This document shows positions 46,410 through 53,784 of a stretch of DNA of 53,784 bases, one piece after another (within the stretch, counting starts at the first letter, position 1; each line of letters starts with the position of its first letter). A program made the translations under genes and the position numbers. Origin of the DNA: Nostoc sp. NMS4 (GTDB taxonomy: Bacteria; Cyanobacteriota; Cyanobacteriia; Cyanobacteriales; Nostocaceae); the NCBI RefSeq assembly GCF_017115095.1, contig NZ_JABXKI010000086.1, forward strand, positions 1 to 53,784, read 5' to 3'. The notes under the pieces are model-generated. The model saw nothing but the letters and a program-made list of their open reading frames with translations, had not been told where the DNA came from and made no database searches.

Positions 46410-47477
46410 ATGATCATAAATAAACGCTTTCAACTCCTACTACCAATCCTATCACCGCTCATAGCGTTGGCGCAGCCCGCCGTAGGCATCGCCTCTGCCC
46501 TGATCGTCGGTGCTATGCTCATATTACTCGCTGGGGCAAATCCGATCGCTGCCTACACAGCTTTATTTCAAGAATCCCTAACTACATACTTTGGGTTTGG
46601 CAACACCCTCACCAAAATGACACCCCTATTATTTACCAGTTTAGGGGTATTAGTTGCATTGCGGGCTGGTCAATTTAATATCGGTGGCGAAGGACAAATT
46701 TATCTCGGTGCGTTGGGTAGCGCTTTAATTGGGTTATATGTGCAAGGAATACCTGCAATCATCCACATTCCCTTAGCACTTGTCGCAGGATTTCTCTTTG
46801 GTGCGGTTTGGGGTTGGATACCTGGTTATCTCAAAGCTATACGGGGAATCAATGAAGTCATCACTACTTTATTACTGAATTACATTGCGGTGAATTTAGT
46901 TAGCTACTTGGTGCAAAACCCCTTAAAAGCACCAAATTCCCCTAGTCCTTATTCGCCATTAATTGCTAAAGAAGCACAGTTACCAATTATTTTACCCCAA
47001 AGTTTAGCCCATGCGGGCATAATACTGGCGTTAATGACCGCCGGAGTTTTGTGGGTATTATTAGTGCGATCGCCTCTAGGATACCAAATCGCCGCCGTTG
47101 GTTTTAACCCCACAGCCGCCCATTATGCCCGGATTTCGGTCAAAAATACCATTATGCTAGTGATGGGGTTAGCAGGTGGTTTAGCTGGGTTGGCGGGTGC
47201 TTCTGAGGTGATGGGGTTGAAGTACCGCTTATTTGAACAGGTGTCATCTGGTTATGGGTTTGATGCTATTGCGATCGCTTTTTTAAGTCGCGGTAGTATT
47301 GGTGGTGTAGTGTTGACTTCTTTATTTTTTGCTGCCTTGCGTAGTGGTGCAAATGTCATGCAACGTAGTGCTGGTGTGCCTGTGACTGTAGTTTATGCAA
47401 TTCAAGGATTAACTGTGTTATTTATTGCTATCAGTCTCGCTGTAGAGAGACAATTCAAAATTCAAAATTCAAAATAG
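46410..47477 (+). CDS. ABC transporter permease, BMP/nucleoside type (first permease)
   Basis: About 355 aa with about nine to ten membrane helices, the NupP/YufP-like permease. Conserved text includes LLAGANPIAAYTALF, FNIGGEGQIYLGALG, IRGINEVITTLLLNYIAVNLVSYLV and YGFDAIAIAFLSRGS. It pairs with the permease at 41643-42581 and the ATPase at 43793-45268. The frame opens at a TTG (46380), but the ATG at 46410 is preferred. Two oddities: nine residues (LAQPAVGIA) in the first helix come from a dispersed repeat, and the last residues (QFKIQNSK) are encoded by a TTCAAAA heptamer repeat. Decayed genes separate it from the ATPase gene. Confidence 0.88.
   Translation: MIINKRFQLLLPILSPLIALAQPAVGIASALIVGAMLILLAGANPIAAYTALFQESLTTYFGFGNTLTKMTPLLFTSLGVLVALRAGQFNIGGEGQIYLGALGSALIGLYVQGIPAIIHIPLALVAGFLFGAVWGWIPGYLKAIRGINEVITTLLLNYIAVNLVSYLVQNPLKAPNSPSPYSPLIAKEAQLPIILPQSLAHAGIILALMTAGVLWVLLVRSPLGYQIAAVGFNPTAAHYARISVKNTIMLVMGLAGGLAGLAGASEVMGLKYRLFEQVSSGYGFDAIAIAFLSRGSIGGVVLTSLFFAALRSGANVMQRSAGVPVTVVYAIQGLTVLFIAISLAVERQFKIQNSK
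46467..46493. repeat. 27-bp dispersed repeat in the permease reading frame
   Basis: ttggcgcagcccgccgtagg and the following catcgcc form an in-frame insert between ATA-GCG and TCT-GCC, adding nine mostly hydrophobic residues to the first membrane helix. It is related to the repeat at 22274-22318. Confidence 0.65.
47454..47474. repeat. Heptamer repeat TTCAAAA x3 at the permease 3' end
   Basis: Three perfect copies of ttcaaaa run into the stop codon TAG (47475-47477). They encode the C-terminal tail of the permease. The inverse heptamer is at 4012-4025. Confidence 0.8.
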
Positions 47478-47713
47478 GGGTCATCGTTAGAGGATGTTTG
47501 AAACAATATGTATAGACATATGCTTCACTCCATGAACGCACCCGTGTATACATCAAAAGACAAATTACAGATATTGATTACAAATTACCAATTATATCAA
47601 GTCCGGTTAATTACTTATGATTACCGCATCTGTACAAAAAGCAGGAAAATCTCTTTCTCCCTGCTCCCTGCACCCCTGCGGTCTAAATGATAAGTCTTTA
47701 CCCGGACATGATA

Positions 47714-48238
47714 TTATTTCCGCACTACTACTAAAGTTCCTGTTGAAGTCCAGTTGTAAAGATTGCGAGCTTGCTTAACAGGTAAATTTACGCAACCGTG
47801 GCTGACTGGAATCCCAAAACGGTTGTGCCAATAAGCGCCATGAATGGCATACCCTCTGTAGAAATACATTGTGTAAGGAACGTCAGGAATGTTGTAGCCT
47901 ATGCCTCGCATCCGGTGAGTGCGATACTTAGAATTAATCCGAAATCTACCTATGGGTGTGGGAGTCGATCGCTTACCTCCAGAAATGCGGTATGAATGAA
48001 CAAGTTTATTACCTTCCCATGCACGTAACCGTTGCTCTGACAGGTCAATTTCAATCCAGCGAGGTTGGCTAATATTATTAGTTTGATCGAGTGATGTGGC
48101 TGTTGCTGTAGTCGAGTTGGGTGTACCTGTTAGCGGTGATGACCAAGAGAATATTGTCACCACCATCAGCGCCACGCCTGTACAAAAAGAAAAAGTTCCT
48201 GAAGAACGAATCCCACCACGGCGAATCCAAGTTTGCAT
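47714..48238 (-). CDS. L,D-transpeptidase (YkuD), copy 1
   Basis: 174 aa. An N-terminal membrane or signal segment (about 15-34) is followed by a YkuD catalytic domain (about 60-174). His133 and the SHGCVN motif with Cys149 are intact. The enzyme class makes 3-3 cross-links in peptidoglycan or attaches proteins to it, in the periplasm. A GTGAGG lies just before the ATG at 48238. The paralogue at 48808-49323 shares most of the catalytic domain and the same order; the two likely arose by duplication. About 570 bp of repeat-rich DNA lies between them. Confidence 0.9.
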   Translation of the reverse strand: MQTWIRRGGIRSSGTFSFCTGVALMVVTIFSWSSPLTGTPNSTTATATSLDQTNNISQPRWIEIDLSEQRLRAWEGNKLVHSYRISGGKRSTPTPIGRFRINSKYRTHRMRGIGYNIPDVPYTMYFYRGYAIHGAYWHNRFGIPVSHGCVNLPVKQARNLYNWTSTGTLVVVRK

Positions 48239-48400
48239 TATGCCTCACCTTCTAAACTACGCAAAAATCATCAAGTGAAGTAATTTTCTGGAAAACTACA
48301 AATTTCCAGAGTGACTACTTACTTTCTGTGGAGGATTTACGCAATTCATCCGCTAATGCTTCTTAAGACAAGTCCTAAGCTAATCCGCATTCAATTTGCA

Positions 48401-48540
48401 CATTTGTCATTTGTCATTTGTCATTTGACTAATGACCAATGACTTTTGTTATTTGTCCGTTGTCATTTGTCCTTTGTCCTTTTACTAAGACCAATGACCA
48501 ATGACTAATGACTAATGACTAATGACTAATGACTAATGAC
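48401..48540. repeat. 140-bp heptamer repeat array
   Basis: The left half repeats catttgt/tgtcatt; the right half repeats tgaccaa and then tgactaa, with five perfect copies of tgactaa at 48502-48536. The two halves are roughly inverted and could fold back. The array fills the gap between the two L,D-transpeptidase genes, and a short version lies inside a kinase gene (20301-20350). No other gene is convincing in 48239-48807. Confidence 0.85.
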
Positions 48541-48712
48541 AATCTTGACAAAAATCTGTCATTTAAATGCCTAAATACAAACTTTCCCCAAGTTCATATT
48601 TGCATTTGTGATTTCATCCAGGAATTATCAGGATTTCCACGTATTTGTTGGGCAAATCGTTTAATGCCCTCTTCTATATTTTATTTCAAGTTCAGTAATT
48701 CCGACTCCGAAT

Positions 48713-48740
48713 ATTCCCAGCATAAAATTATGCTGGGAAT
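48713..48740. repeat. Perfect 13-bp hairpin downstream of L,D-transpeptidase copy 2
   Basis: attcccagcataa and ttatgctgggaat pair perfectly around a 2-nt loop, with an outer ttcagt/actgaa pair. It lies about 70 bp beyond the stop of copy 2. It could be a 3'-end hairpin, but no U run follows. Confidence 0.55.
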
Positions 48741-48807
48741 CACTGAATTGTCTTGATTTGTTGTTATTGATGATTTTACCTAAATTGCCTTTTGGCTGCT
48801 TCACCGA

Positions 48808-49323
48808 TTATTTCTGAATGACTATTGGTGTCCCTACCGATGCCCACTCGAATAGCCATTTTGCATGCTTAGGTGCGATATTCACACAGCCGTGGCTCAC
48901 TGGAGTACCAAATCTCTTATGCCAGTAAGCTCCGTGAATAGCGTAATTACCTTGGTAAAACATCGCATACGGAACGTTGGGAACATTGTAGTTTTCTCCC
49001 TGCATCCGTGTAGTTTTAAACTTAGATTGAATCTTAAAAGTACCAGCAAGAGTAGGTGTGGCTTTTTTGCCAGAGGAAATAGCACTTCCATAAACCACTT
49101 TGTCACCTTGCCAAGCTATTAATCGTTGCTTTGAAAGGTTAATTTGAATCCAGCGCTGATCCGATTGTTGTAATGTTTGGATTGTCTGTGTAATTACTTG
49201 ATTTTGGGAATTAGCCCAAACTTCACTGGTTCCAGGAGTAGTAAAAACACTTAATGATAGTGCTGTACCAGTGAGGATTATTTGTAAGCGATGCACCCAG
49301 TCAGGATAAATCTGTCTTTTCAT
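48808..49323 (-). CDS. L,D-transpeptidase (YkuD), copy 2
   Basis: About 171 aa. A signal-like N-terminus is followed by a YkuD domain with the conserved His ([13 protein letters not shown]) and the SHGCVN motif with Cys146. It is close in sequence to copy 1 at 47714-48238. It probably cross-links peptidoglycan in the periplasm. The frame begins at a TTG (49344) with a GTG at 49338; the ATG at 49323 (MKRQIYPDW) is preferred. Tandem copies may differ in timing or in place of action along the filament; nothing in the sequence decides this. Confidence 0.88.
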   Translation of the reverse strand: MKRQIYPDWVHRLQIILTGTALSLSVFTTPGTSEVWANSQNQVITQTIQTLQQSDQRWIQINLSKQRLIAWQGDKVVYGSAISSGKKATPTLAGTFKIQSKFKTTRMQGENYNVPNVPYAMFYQGNYAIHGAYWHKRFGTPVSHGCVNIAPKHAKWLFEWASVGTPIVIQK

Positions 49324-49435
49324 TTTAGATACACTCACACTCAAATCATGGGGTTTTGAGAAACAGATAGGTTTTCACCTTTATTTCCCTATCTATTACT
49401 TTAATAGACGTGAATTTTGATGATTTGATTCTAAG

Positions 49436-50068
49436 TTAACCTAACTGTTGCATGAGGTTTTTTGCCTGAGTTGCGATCGCTTGCCAATTTCCCTCTGTGA
49501 CAAGCTTTTTCGGAAATAATTCCCCACTCAAACCAACAGCGATCGCTCCGGCTTGTAAAAATTCTTTGGCATTTTCCAGAGTCACGCCGCCTGTAGGAAT
49601 TAAGGGAATCTGACCCAGAGGCCCTTGCAAACTTTTGATATAATCAACTCCTCCCACTGCTTGCACGGGAAACACTTTTACACAACTAGCGCCCTGACTC
49701 CAAGCGGTAACAATTTCAGTAGGAGTCATAGCCCCTGGTATAATCGGCACATTTTTTTCTTGTGCTGCTTGAATCATTGCCGAATCAACGTGCGGTGTGA
49801 AGAGAAATTGCGCCCCAGATGCGATCGCATCTTCTAGCTGCTGCACATTAAATAGCGTACCAGTGCCAATCATACAGGCTGGTAATTCCGAACGTAGTTG
49901 ACTGATTAATTCCCCAGCGCGATCGCTATTCCAGGTAATCTCAATTAGCTGCATTCCCCCAGATGCTACAGCCATTGCCATTTGCTGCCCCAATTCGATT
50001 TTAGGGGCGCGGATAACTGCGATCGCTCGGTGTTTTTGCAACTGTGATAACCAAATTTGATTAAGCAT
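49436..50068 (-). CDS. eda: KDPG/KHG aldolase (class I)
   Basis: 210 aa, a 2-dehydro-3-deoxy-6-phosphogluconate / 4-hydroxy-2-oxoglutarate aldolase. Motifs in order: LIEITW (Glu43), MIGTGTLFN, FTPHVD, IPGAMTPTEI, the Schiff-base lysine Lys131 in CVKVFP, and PTGGVTLENAKEFLQAG for phosphate binding. The enzyme splits KDPG into pyruvate and glyceraldehyde 3-phosphate, the last step of the Entner-Doudoroff route, which operates in cyanobacteria. No edd or other sugar gene is next to it. Length and motifs are normal. Confidence 0.92.
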   Translation of the reverse strand: MLNQIWLSQLQKHRAIAVIRAPKIELGQQMAMAVASGGMQLIEITWNSDRAGELISQLRSELPACMIGTGTLFNVQQLEDAIASGAQFLFTPHVDSAMIQAAQEKNVPIIPGAMTPTEIVTAWSQGASCVKVFPVQAVGGVDYIKSLQGPLGQIPLIPTGGVTLENAKEFLQAGAIAVGLSGELFPKKLVTEGNWQAIATQAKNLMQQLG

Positions 50069-50269
50069 TTTGACTGGGAATTGGGGACTGGGACTAGAGA
50101 ATAGTTTTCATCTAGTAAATACCTAATTTTTAATACTAATGCCCAATCCCCTTAAAACTTGCTTCTTGCATCAAGCTATGAGATATTAAATAATATAACA
50201 GTAAATCTATCGTATTACCGTAGTTTAAGATTAAATGCCTCAGCATTTGGGTCTAAAGGAGTAATTAAA

Positions 50270-50527
50270 ATGACAATTGCCCGACAAAACACAACAGCAT
50301 CCTTACCAATCACCATTCACGATTCCGAAAGTATTGATTTAGCTAGCTTATGGAAACTTGTGGAACTAGCTACAAATGGATTTTGGTGGCGCACTAAGTC
50401 ATATACAACGATTCTGGGCGTTATGCTGCTGACCTTGATAAGTCTGATTTTCCTAAGTATGCATTGGTCTTACCGCAGACTGTTCCCATTTATCAGCCAT
50501 CGAGTTAGTAGGAACGATCGCGCCTAA
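50270..50527 (+). CDS. Small single-helix membrane protein, hypothetical
   Basis: 85 aa of unknown function. An AAAGGAG seven bases before the ATG at 50270 is an excellent ribosome binding site and decides the start over the longer frame from 50159. It has a short polar N-terminus (MTIARQNTTASLPITIHDSESIDLASLWKLVE), then one membrane helix (about 46-64) and a basic C-terminal tail (SYRRLFPFISHRVSRNDRA). No domain is recognised. Confidence 0.6.
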   Translation: MTIARQNTTASLPITIHDSESIDLASLWKLVELATNGFWWRTKSYTTILGVMLLTLISLIFLSMHWSYRRLFPFISHRVSRNDRA

Positions 50528-50664
50528 GCAATTAAAAATTAAAAGCTAGACATGAAGTTACGTAGGGATAGGCGATCGTCTCAATCGCCTGATTTTACTT
50601 ACTTTAGAAACAGCCTCTAAAAACTCAGCTTAATTCTTCTAGTAGAGGATAGAGCTAATTAAAA

Positions 50665-50739
50665 ATGCATATACTGCAATTACCAAGCAATAGTTTGTAT
50701 AAGCCCCTAGTTCAAGACCTACTAGGAGCTTTTTTTTAA
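50665..50739 (+). CDS. Candidate 24-aa micro-ORF ending in a terminator
   Basis: The frame MHILQLPSNS-LYKPLVQDLL-GAFF ends in a TAA that lies directly behind the T run of a hairpin. The peptide reads like a genuine protein start (SLYKPLVQDL), so it may be the remnant of a longer gene or a small peptide gene. The ribosome binding site is weak (GAGG, some 16 nt upstream). It is the only coding candidate in 50528-50979. Confidence 0.25.
   Translation: MHILQLPSNSLYKPLVQDLLGAFF
50702..50737 (+). terminator. Rho-independent terminator
   Basis: A 10-bp stem, agcccctagt/actaggagct, with one mismatch and a 9-nt loop is followed by eight T. This is a good intrinsic terminator on the plus strand. It could end the transcript of the 85-aa gene, a small RNA or the micro-ORF. 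The remaining 240 bp up to 50979 show no feature. Confidence 0.75.
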
Positions 50740-50979
50740 TTGACTATCTACCTCAAATATGTAAGATGGATATTGGGCAATCGTAACAGAGTGGCTGTCA
50801 CAGCTATCTATAGCAGACTTCTCCTAACCAGGATGTTAGCCGCAATATATCAAACAACTTAGTAGCAATTAAACTATTCCTAATGGATATTCATAATTAA
50901 TTCTGATGGTAGATTAAGTCAGAAACGAAGATCGTTAATATGTATTTGTAAGTCAAAAACGTTTACCAACTAAACAACA

Positions 50980-51252
50980 ATGAATATTCTTGCTTGGATT
51001 GTTTTAGGTCTAATTGCTGGTGCGATCGCAAAAGCTATCTACCCCGGTCATCAAGGTGGCGGAATTCTAGGAACAATTGTGTTAGGAATTATCGGTGCTT
51101 TTGTTGGTGGTAGTTTAGGTGTATTCTTCAGTACGGGAACCTTAGCTCTAGCCGCTCCTAGCCTCAGTATTCCAGGTATTGCAGTAGCTGTTCTTGGCGC
51201 AATTGTCGCAGTCTTCCTGTGGAATTTGTTAACCAACCGCAGTGCTGTATAA
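50980..51252 (+). CDS. GlsB/YeaQ/YmgE family small membrane protein
   Basis: 90 aa, three hydrophobic segments and the family start MNILAWIVLGLIAGAIAKAIYPG with the GGILGTIVLGIIGAFVGG glycine-rich motif. The family (also called transglycosylase-associated protein) is linked to stress responses in many bacteria; the molecular role is not known. It is a single gene with its own strong terminator at 51329-51366. Confidence 0.9.
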   Translation: MNILAWIVLGLIAGAIAKAIYPGHQGGGILGTIVLGIIGAFVGGSLGVFFSTGTLALAAPSLSIPGIAVAVLGAIVAVFLWNLLTNRSAV

Positions 51253-51328
51253 ATATAAAATTGCGGTCAATCGATGAATGAGATTTGGCAAATGCATTTA
51301 ACTATTTTTAACTGTGAATTAAATTAAA

Positions 51329-51366
51329 AAAACAGCGCCAGACTAATGATAGACTGGCGCTGTTTT
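51329..51366 (+). terminator. Strong intrinsic terminator after the YeaQ-like gene
   Basis: aaaacagcgccag and ctggcgctgtttt make a perfect 13-bp stem with a 12-nt loop, ending in TTTT. The A-rich 5' arm would allow it to work in both directions. Confidence 0.85.
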
Positions 51367-51705
51367 GTCATTATAGCGGTTCTCAGTTGAGTCCAATACA
51401 GACCTAACCCCCAGTCCCTTCCATTGATTAAGTGCATTACGACATTCCCTCTAACCTCTCTATACCGTCAGGTTAGGCGGGAATTTCTGTATGAGGCTCG
51501 ATTTTTGGACAGATATTAGTAAAAATTTTATAGGAAGATTAGCGATCGCTAAGTGTAGATTTTTCTGTTGTCCTTGACAATTGCTTATTTTTTCCAAGCT
51601 CTAAAAAAACTGACCAATATTACAACGCCCTGAAATATTGCTGTTTTTAATGGGAAAACTAACTTTAGTAAAGTGCAGTCTACTACGCCACTAAAAAAGG
51701 TATAT
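51367..51705. other. Intergenic region upstream of the DUF262 gene
   Basis: About 340 bp with one HIP1 octamer near 51542 and no ORF. It should hold the promoter for the DUF262 gene. No operator, att-like repeat or RNA was recognised. Confidence 0.4.
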
Positions 51706-53388
51706 ATGAGCACAGTTAAAATTCAGGCTACGGAATATTCTATCTCTAAAGTATTTAGCAACGATTTTGTCTTCACTATTCCTTTATATCAGCGTCCCTA
51801 TGCCTGGACAACCGAGCAAGCTGGAGAACTGCTTGAAGATTTAATCACTGCTTTAGGAGACGGTAACAAGACAATTGATGAGATAAACCCGTATTTCTTA
51901 GGAAGCATTGTACTCATAAAAAGAGATAAACCAGATGCTCAAGTTGTCGATGGTCAACAGCGTCTAACTACACTCACTATACTGATAGCTGTTTTACGGA
52001 CATTACTTCCTAAAGAACAAACAAATCACTTGACTAAATATTTATACCAAGAAGGTGATCCTTTTGAAGGTACTTGTAATATTTATCGTTTGAGGTTACG
52101 TGAGCGAGATGCACAGTTTTTTAATGAATATATTCAAGATGAATGTGGTATCGGGAAATTGCAAGATTTAAATGTTTCTAAAAAATCTGATAGTTGTAAA
52201 AAAATTAAGGAAAATGGTCTTTTATTTATTCAGAGATTACGTCAATTTAATGAATCTCAGCTTTTTCGTCTTGTGCAATTTATTGTTACCAGATGTTTTA
52301 TAGTAGTAGTATCTAGTCCAGATTTCGACTCTGCATATCGTATTTTTTCTGTATTAAACAACCGGGGATTAGACCTTTCACCTACAGATATTTTAAAGGC
52401 TGATATTATTGGAGAAATACCAGATATTGAAAAGGAACAGTACAATTCTAAATGGGAAGAAATCGAGGATTATCTAGGACGCGATGATTTTAAAGAGCTA
52501 TTTTCTCATATCAGAATGATTTATCGTAAGGCTAAGTTAGCTGATACAATAATCAAGGAAATACGCGAGTATGTTAAACCTTTAGTTAATCCTCAGAATT
52601 TCATTAATAAAACTTTAATCCCTTTAGCTGATTCTTTTGAACAAGTCAAAAGAACAAGTTATACAAGCACTAATCGTGCTTCGGAAGTAAATAAATTATT
52701 TGAATGGTTAAATAGGATTGATAATTCAGACTGGATACCACCAGCTATTCTGTATCTATCAAAAAACTGCAATGACTCTGAGAAACTAGTATATTTCTTT
52801 ACTGATCTAGAACGTCTTACCGCAGGGCTAATGATTAAACGGGCTAACATAAATGAACGCATCGGACGTTATGGCAGATTATTAACTGCTATTGACAAAG
52901 AAGAAGATTTATATAAGCCCGACTCACCGCTTCAACTTACATCAGAAGAACGGAATGATATCCTTGATATTCTCAAAAAAGACCTTTATTTAATTGAGAA
53001 AATTCGTCTTTATGTCTTGCTTCGTCTAGATGCTGCACTTACTGGTGGCGATGCATCTTACAACTTTCCTACTATTACAGTTGAGCATGTGCTACCACAA
53101 AGTCCAAATCCTAATAGTGTGTGGGTACAGTGGTTCCCTGATCAGAAAGAACGGGGAAATTTCGTACACCTTTTAGGTAACTTACTTTTGCTATCTCGTA
53201 AGAAAAACAGCGAAGCACAAAACTATGACTTTGCTAAAAAGAAAGAGATATACTTTACTGGTAAAACAGGTGTTTCACCTTTTGCATTGACTACCCAAGT
53301 GTTGAAGGAACAGGAATGGACACCTGAAGTCATCAACAAGCGGCAGAAACACCTAATTGATAAGCTCAAAGAAATTTGGCGTTTATAG
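51706..53388 (+). CDS. DUF262/DUF1524 (GmrSD-like) protein, possible phage defence
   Basis: About 560 aa. The N-terminal DUF262 domain has IPLYQRPYAW and the DGQQRLTTL motif (Asp82), linked to nucleotide binding or hydrolysis in this family. The C-terminal DUF1524 domain has an HNH-like core: VEHVLPQSPNPN with His461, and LGNLLLLSRKKNSEAQN. This is the single-chain layout of GmrSD-type, modification-dependent (type IV) restriction nucleases; activity is inferred from the family only. The start is the ATG at 51706, with AAAGG upstream; a GTG at 51673 also opens the frame. No methylase or partner gene lies beside it. It is AT-rich compared with its neighbours, which suits acquisition by transfer. 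Confidence 0.88.
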   Translation: MSTVKIQATEYSISKVFSNDFVFTIPLYQRPYAWTTEQAGELLEDLITALGDGNKTIDEINPYFLGSIVLIKRDKPDAQVVDGQQRLTTLTILIAVLRTLLPKEQTNHLTKYLYQEGDPFEGTCNIYRLRLRERDAQFFNEYIQDECGIGKLQDLNVSKKSDSCKKIKENGLLFIQRLRQFNESQLFRLVQFIVTRCFIVVVSSPDFDSAYRIFSVLNNRGLDLSPTDILKADIIGEIPDIEKEQYNSKWEEIEDYLGRDDFKELFSHIRMIYRKAKLADTIIKEIREYVKPLVNPQNFINKTLIPLADSFEQVKRTSYTSTNRASEVNKLFEWLNRIDNSDWIPPAILYLSKNCNDSEKLVYFFTDLERLTAGLMIKRANINERIGRYGRLLTAIDKEEDLYKPDSPLQLTSEERNDILDILKKDLYLIEKIRLYVLLRLDAALTGGDASYNFPTITVEHVLPQSPNPNSVWVQWFPDQKERGNFVHLLGNLLLLSRKKNSEAQNYDFAKKKEIYFTGKTGVSPFALTTQVLKEQEWTPEVINKRQKHLIDKLKEIWRL

Positions 53389-53639
53389 CAGTAGTTTCTG
53401 ACAGTGCGATCGCACCCTAAATTATACAGGAATCTGGAAAGTGATCGCACACCCAACCTAAAGCAAGTAGTATTTTTAACGTAAATTAATAGTAAATTTG
53501 TTTTTGATTTTAATAAGTATAAATACGTTAAAATCTACAGCTTTCATAAAATTTTCAATAAGTTGCACTGGTCGCACACACAAACCGACGATGTTTCGTT
53601 AAGCTGTAAGCGCTATGATTGAAGTTTATTGAACCTCTT

Positions 53640-53784
53640 ATGCATTGGTTGTTATCTGGACCGTTGAGTAGAGAAGCATTGACGGTTAAGATTGTAGGTT
53701 TACCTGCATCGTTACAAGGTAAAAAGCTGGTGCAGTTGTCAGATTTTCACTACGATGGTTTGCGGCTGTCGGAAGATATGCTAG
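53640..53784 (+). CDS. Metallophosphoesterase, 5' part only
   Basis: 48 codons are visible before the window ends. MHWLLSGPLSREALTVKIVGLP is followed by KLVQLSDFHYDG, the first metal-binding motif (D-x-H) of calcineurin-like phosphoesterases of the YkuE/YaeI type. Family members cut phosphoesters, for example on lipids or nucleotides. The substrate cannot be inferred from this fragment. The preceding 250 bp (53389-53639) carry no gene. Confidence 0.75.
   Translation, partial: MHWLLSGPLSREALTVKIVGLPASLQGKKLVQLSDFHYDGLRLSEDML

Noticed and set aside
47508-47690. 60-codon frame after the permease
   Set aside because: No ribosome binding site, a low-complexity and Arg/Lys-rich end, and repeat-like DNA; treated as chance.
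48401-48540. CRISPR-like array
   Set aside because: Units are 7 bp without unique spacers and there are no cas genes; it is a short tandem repeat.
48529-48756. 75-codon frame after the heptamer array
   Set aside because: It begins inside the repeat and runs through a perfect hairpin; no domain or ribosome binding site, so unlikely to be a gene.

Overview
The window looks like chromosomal DNA of a filamentous, probably heterocyst-forming cyanobacterium (Nostocales; Nostoc/Anabaena-like). Evidence: a petB-petD pair beside a divergent ctpA, dense HIP1 octamers (GCGATCGC) inside and between genes, an SLH/OprB porin, a cyanobacterial M50 protease, and many heptanucleotide tandem repeats and small dispersed palindromes typical of Nostoc-type genomes. 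The genus is inferred, not proven. No rRNA, tRNA, CRISPR array, intact transposase or prophage was recognised.

Layout. (1) 1-4.6 kb: an RsbW-like ATPase, cytochrome b6f genes petB-petD (minus strand), divergent ctpA, and a Uma2-type protein. (2) 4.65-22.4 kb: three giant minus-strand paralogues of 2107, 1954 and 1811 aa in tandem. Each fuses a Ser/Thr kinase, an AAA/STAND-like ATPase with a long helical region, GAF, zero to two PAS domains, and a histidine kinase. They are separated by two homologous 74-bp spacers. Paralogues 2 and 3 share a 476-bp stretch with no mismatch. (3) 22.7-31 kb: a degenerate MBL-fold protein, a site-2 protease, a porin, a UbiH-like hydroxylase, and two cell-wall enzymes (amidase, VanY-like peptidase). 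(4) 31.4-39.6 kb: mnmG, a membrane-anchored proline-rich protein, a bestrophin-like channel, a secreted unknown, miaB, and a retropepsin-like protease. (5) 39.9-47.5 kb: a nucleoside uptake and salvage locus (nucleoside phosphorylase, macro domain, BMP-type ABC importer). It is interrupted between the ATPase and one permease gene by about 1.1 kb of decaying accessory sequence: a broken zeta-toxin-like gene, a cut-off small ORF and a gene tail. (6) 47.7-53.8 kb: two L,D-transpeptidases, a KDPG-aldolase-like gene, small membrane proteins, a stand-alone DUF262/DUF1524 protein (possible phage defence), and the start of a metallophosphoesterase.

The strongest unusual signals are the kinase array, with its apparent gene conversion and stepwise PAS gain, and short dispersed repeats lying inside reading frames. 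In two kinases and one permease the repeats add in-frame peptides. In the zeta-toxin-like gene a repeat instead shifts the frame. All family names come from motif recognition by eye; no database search was run.
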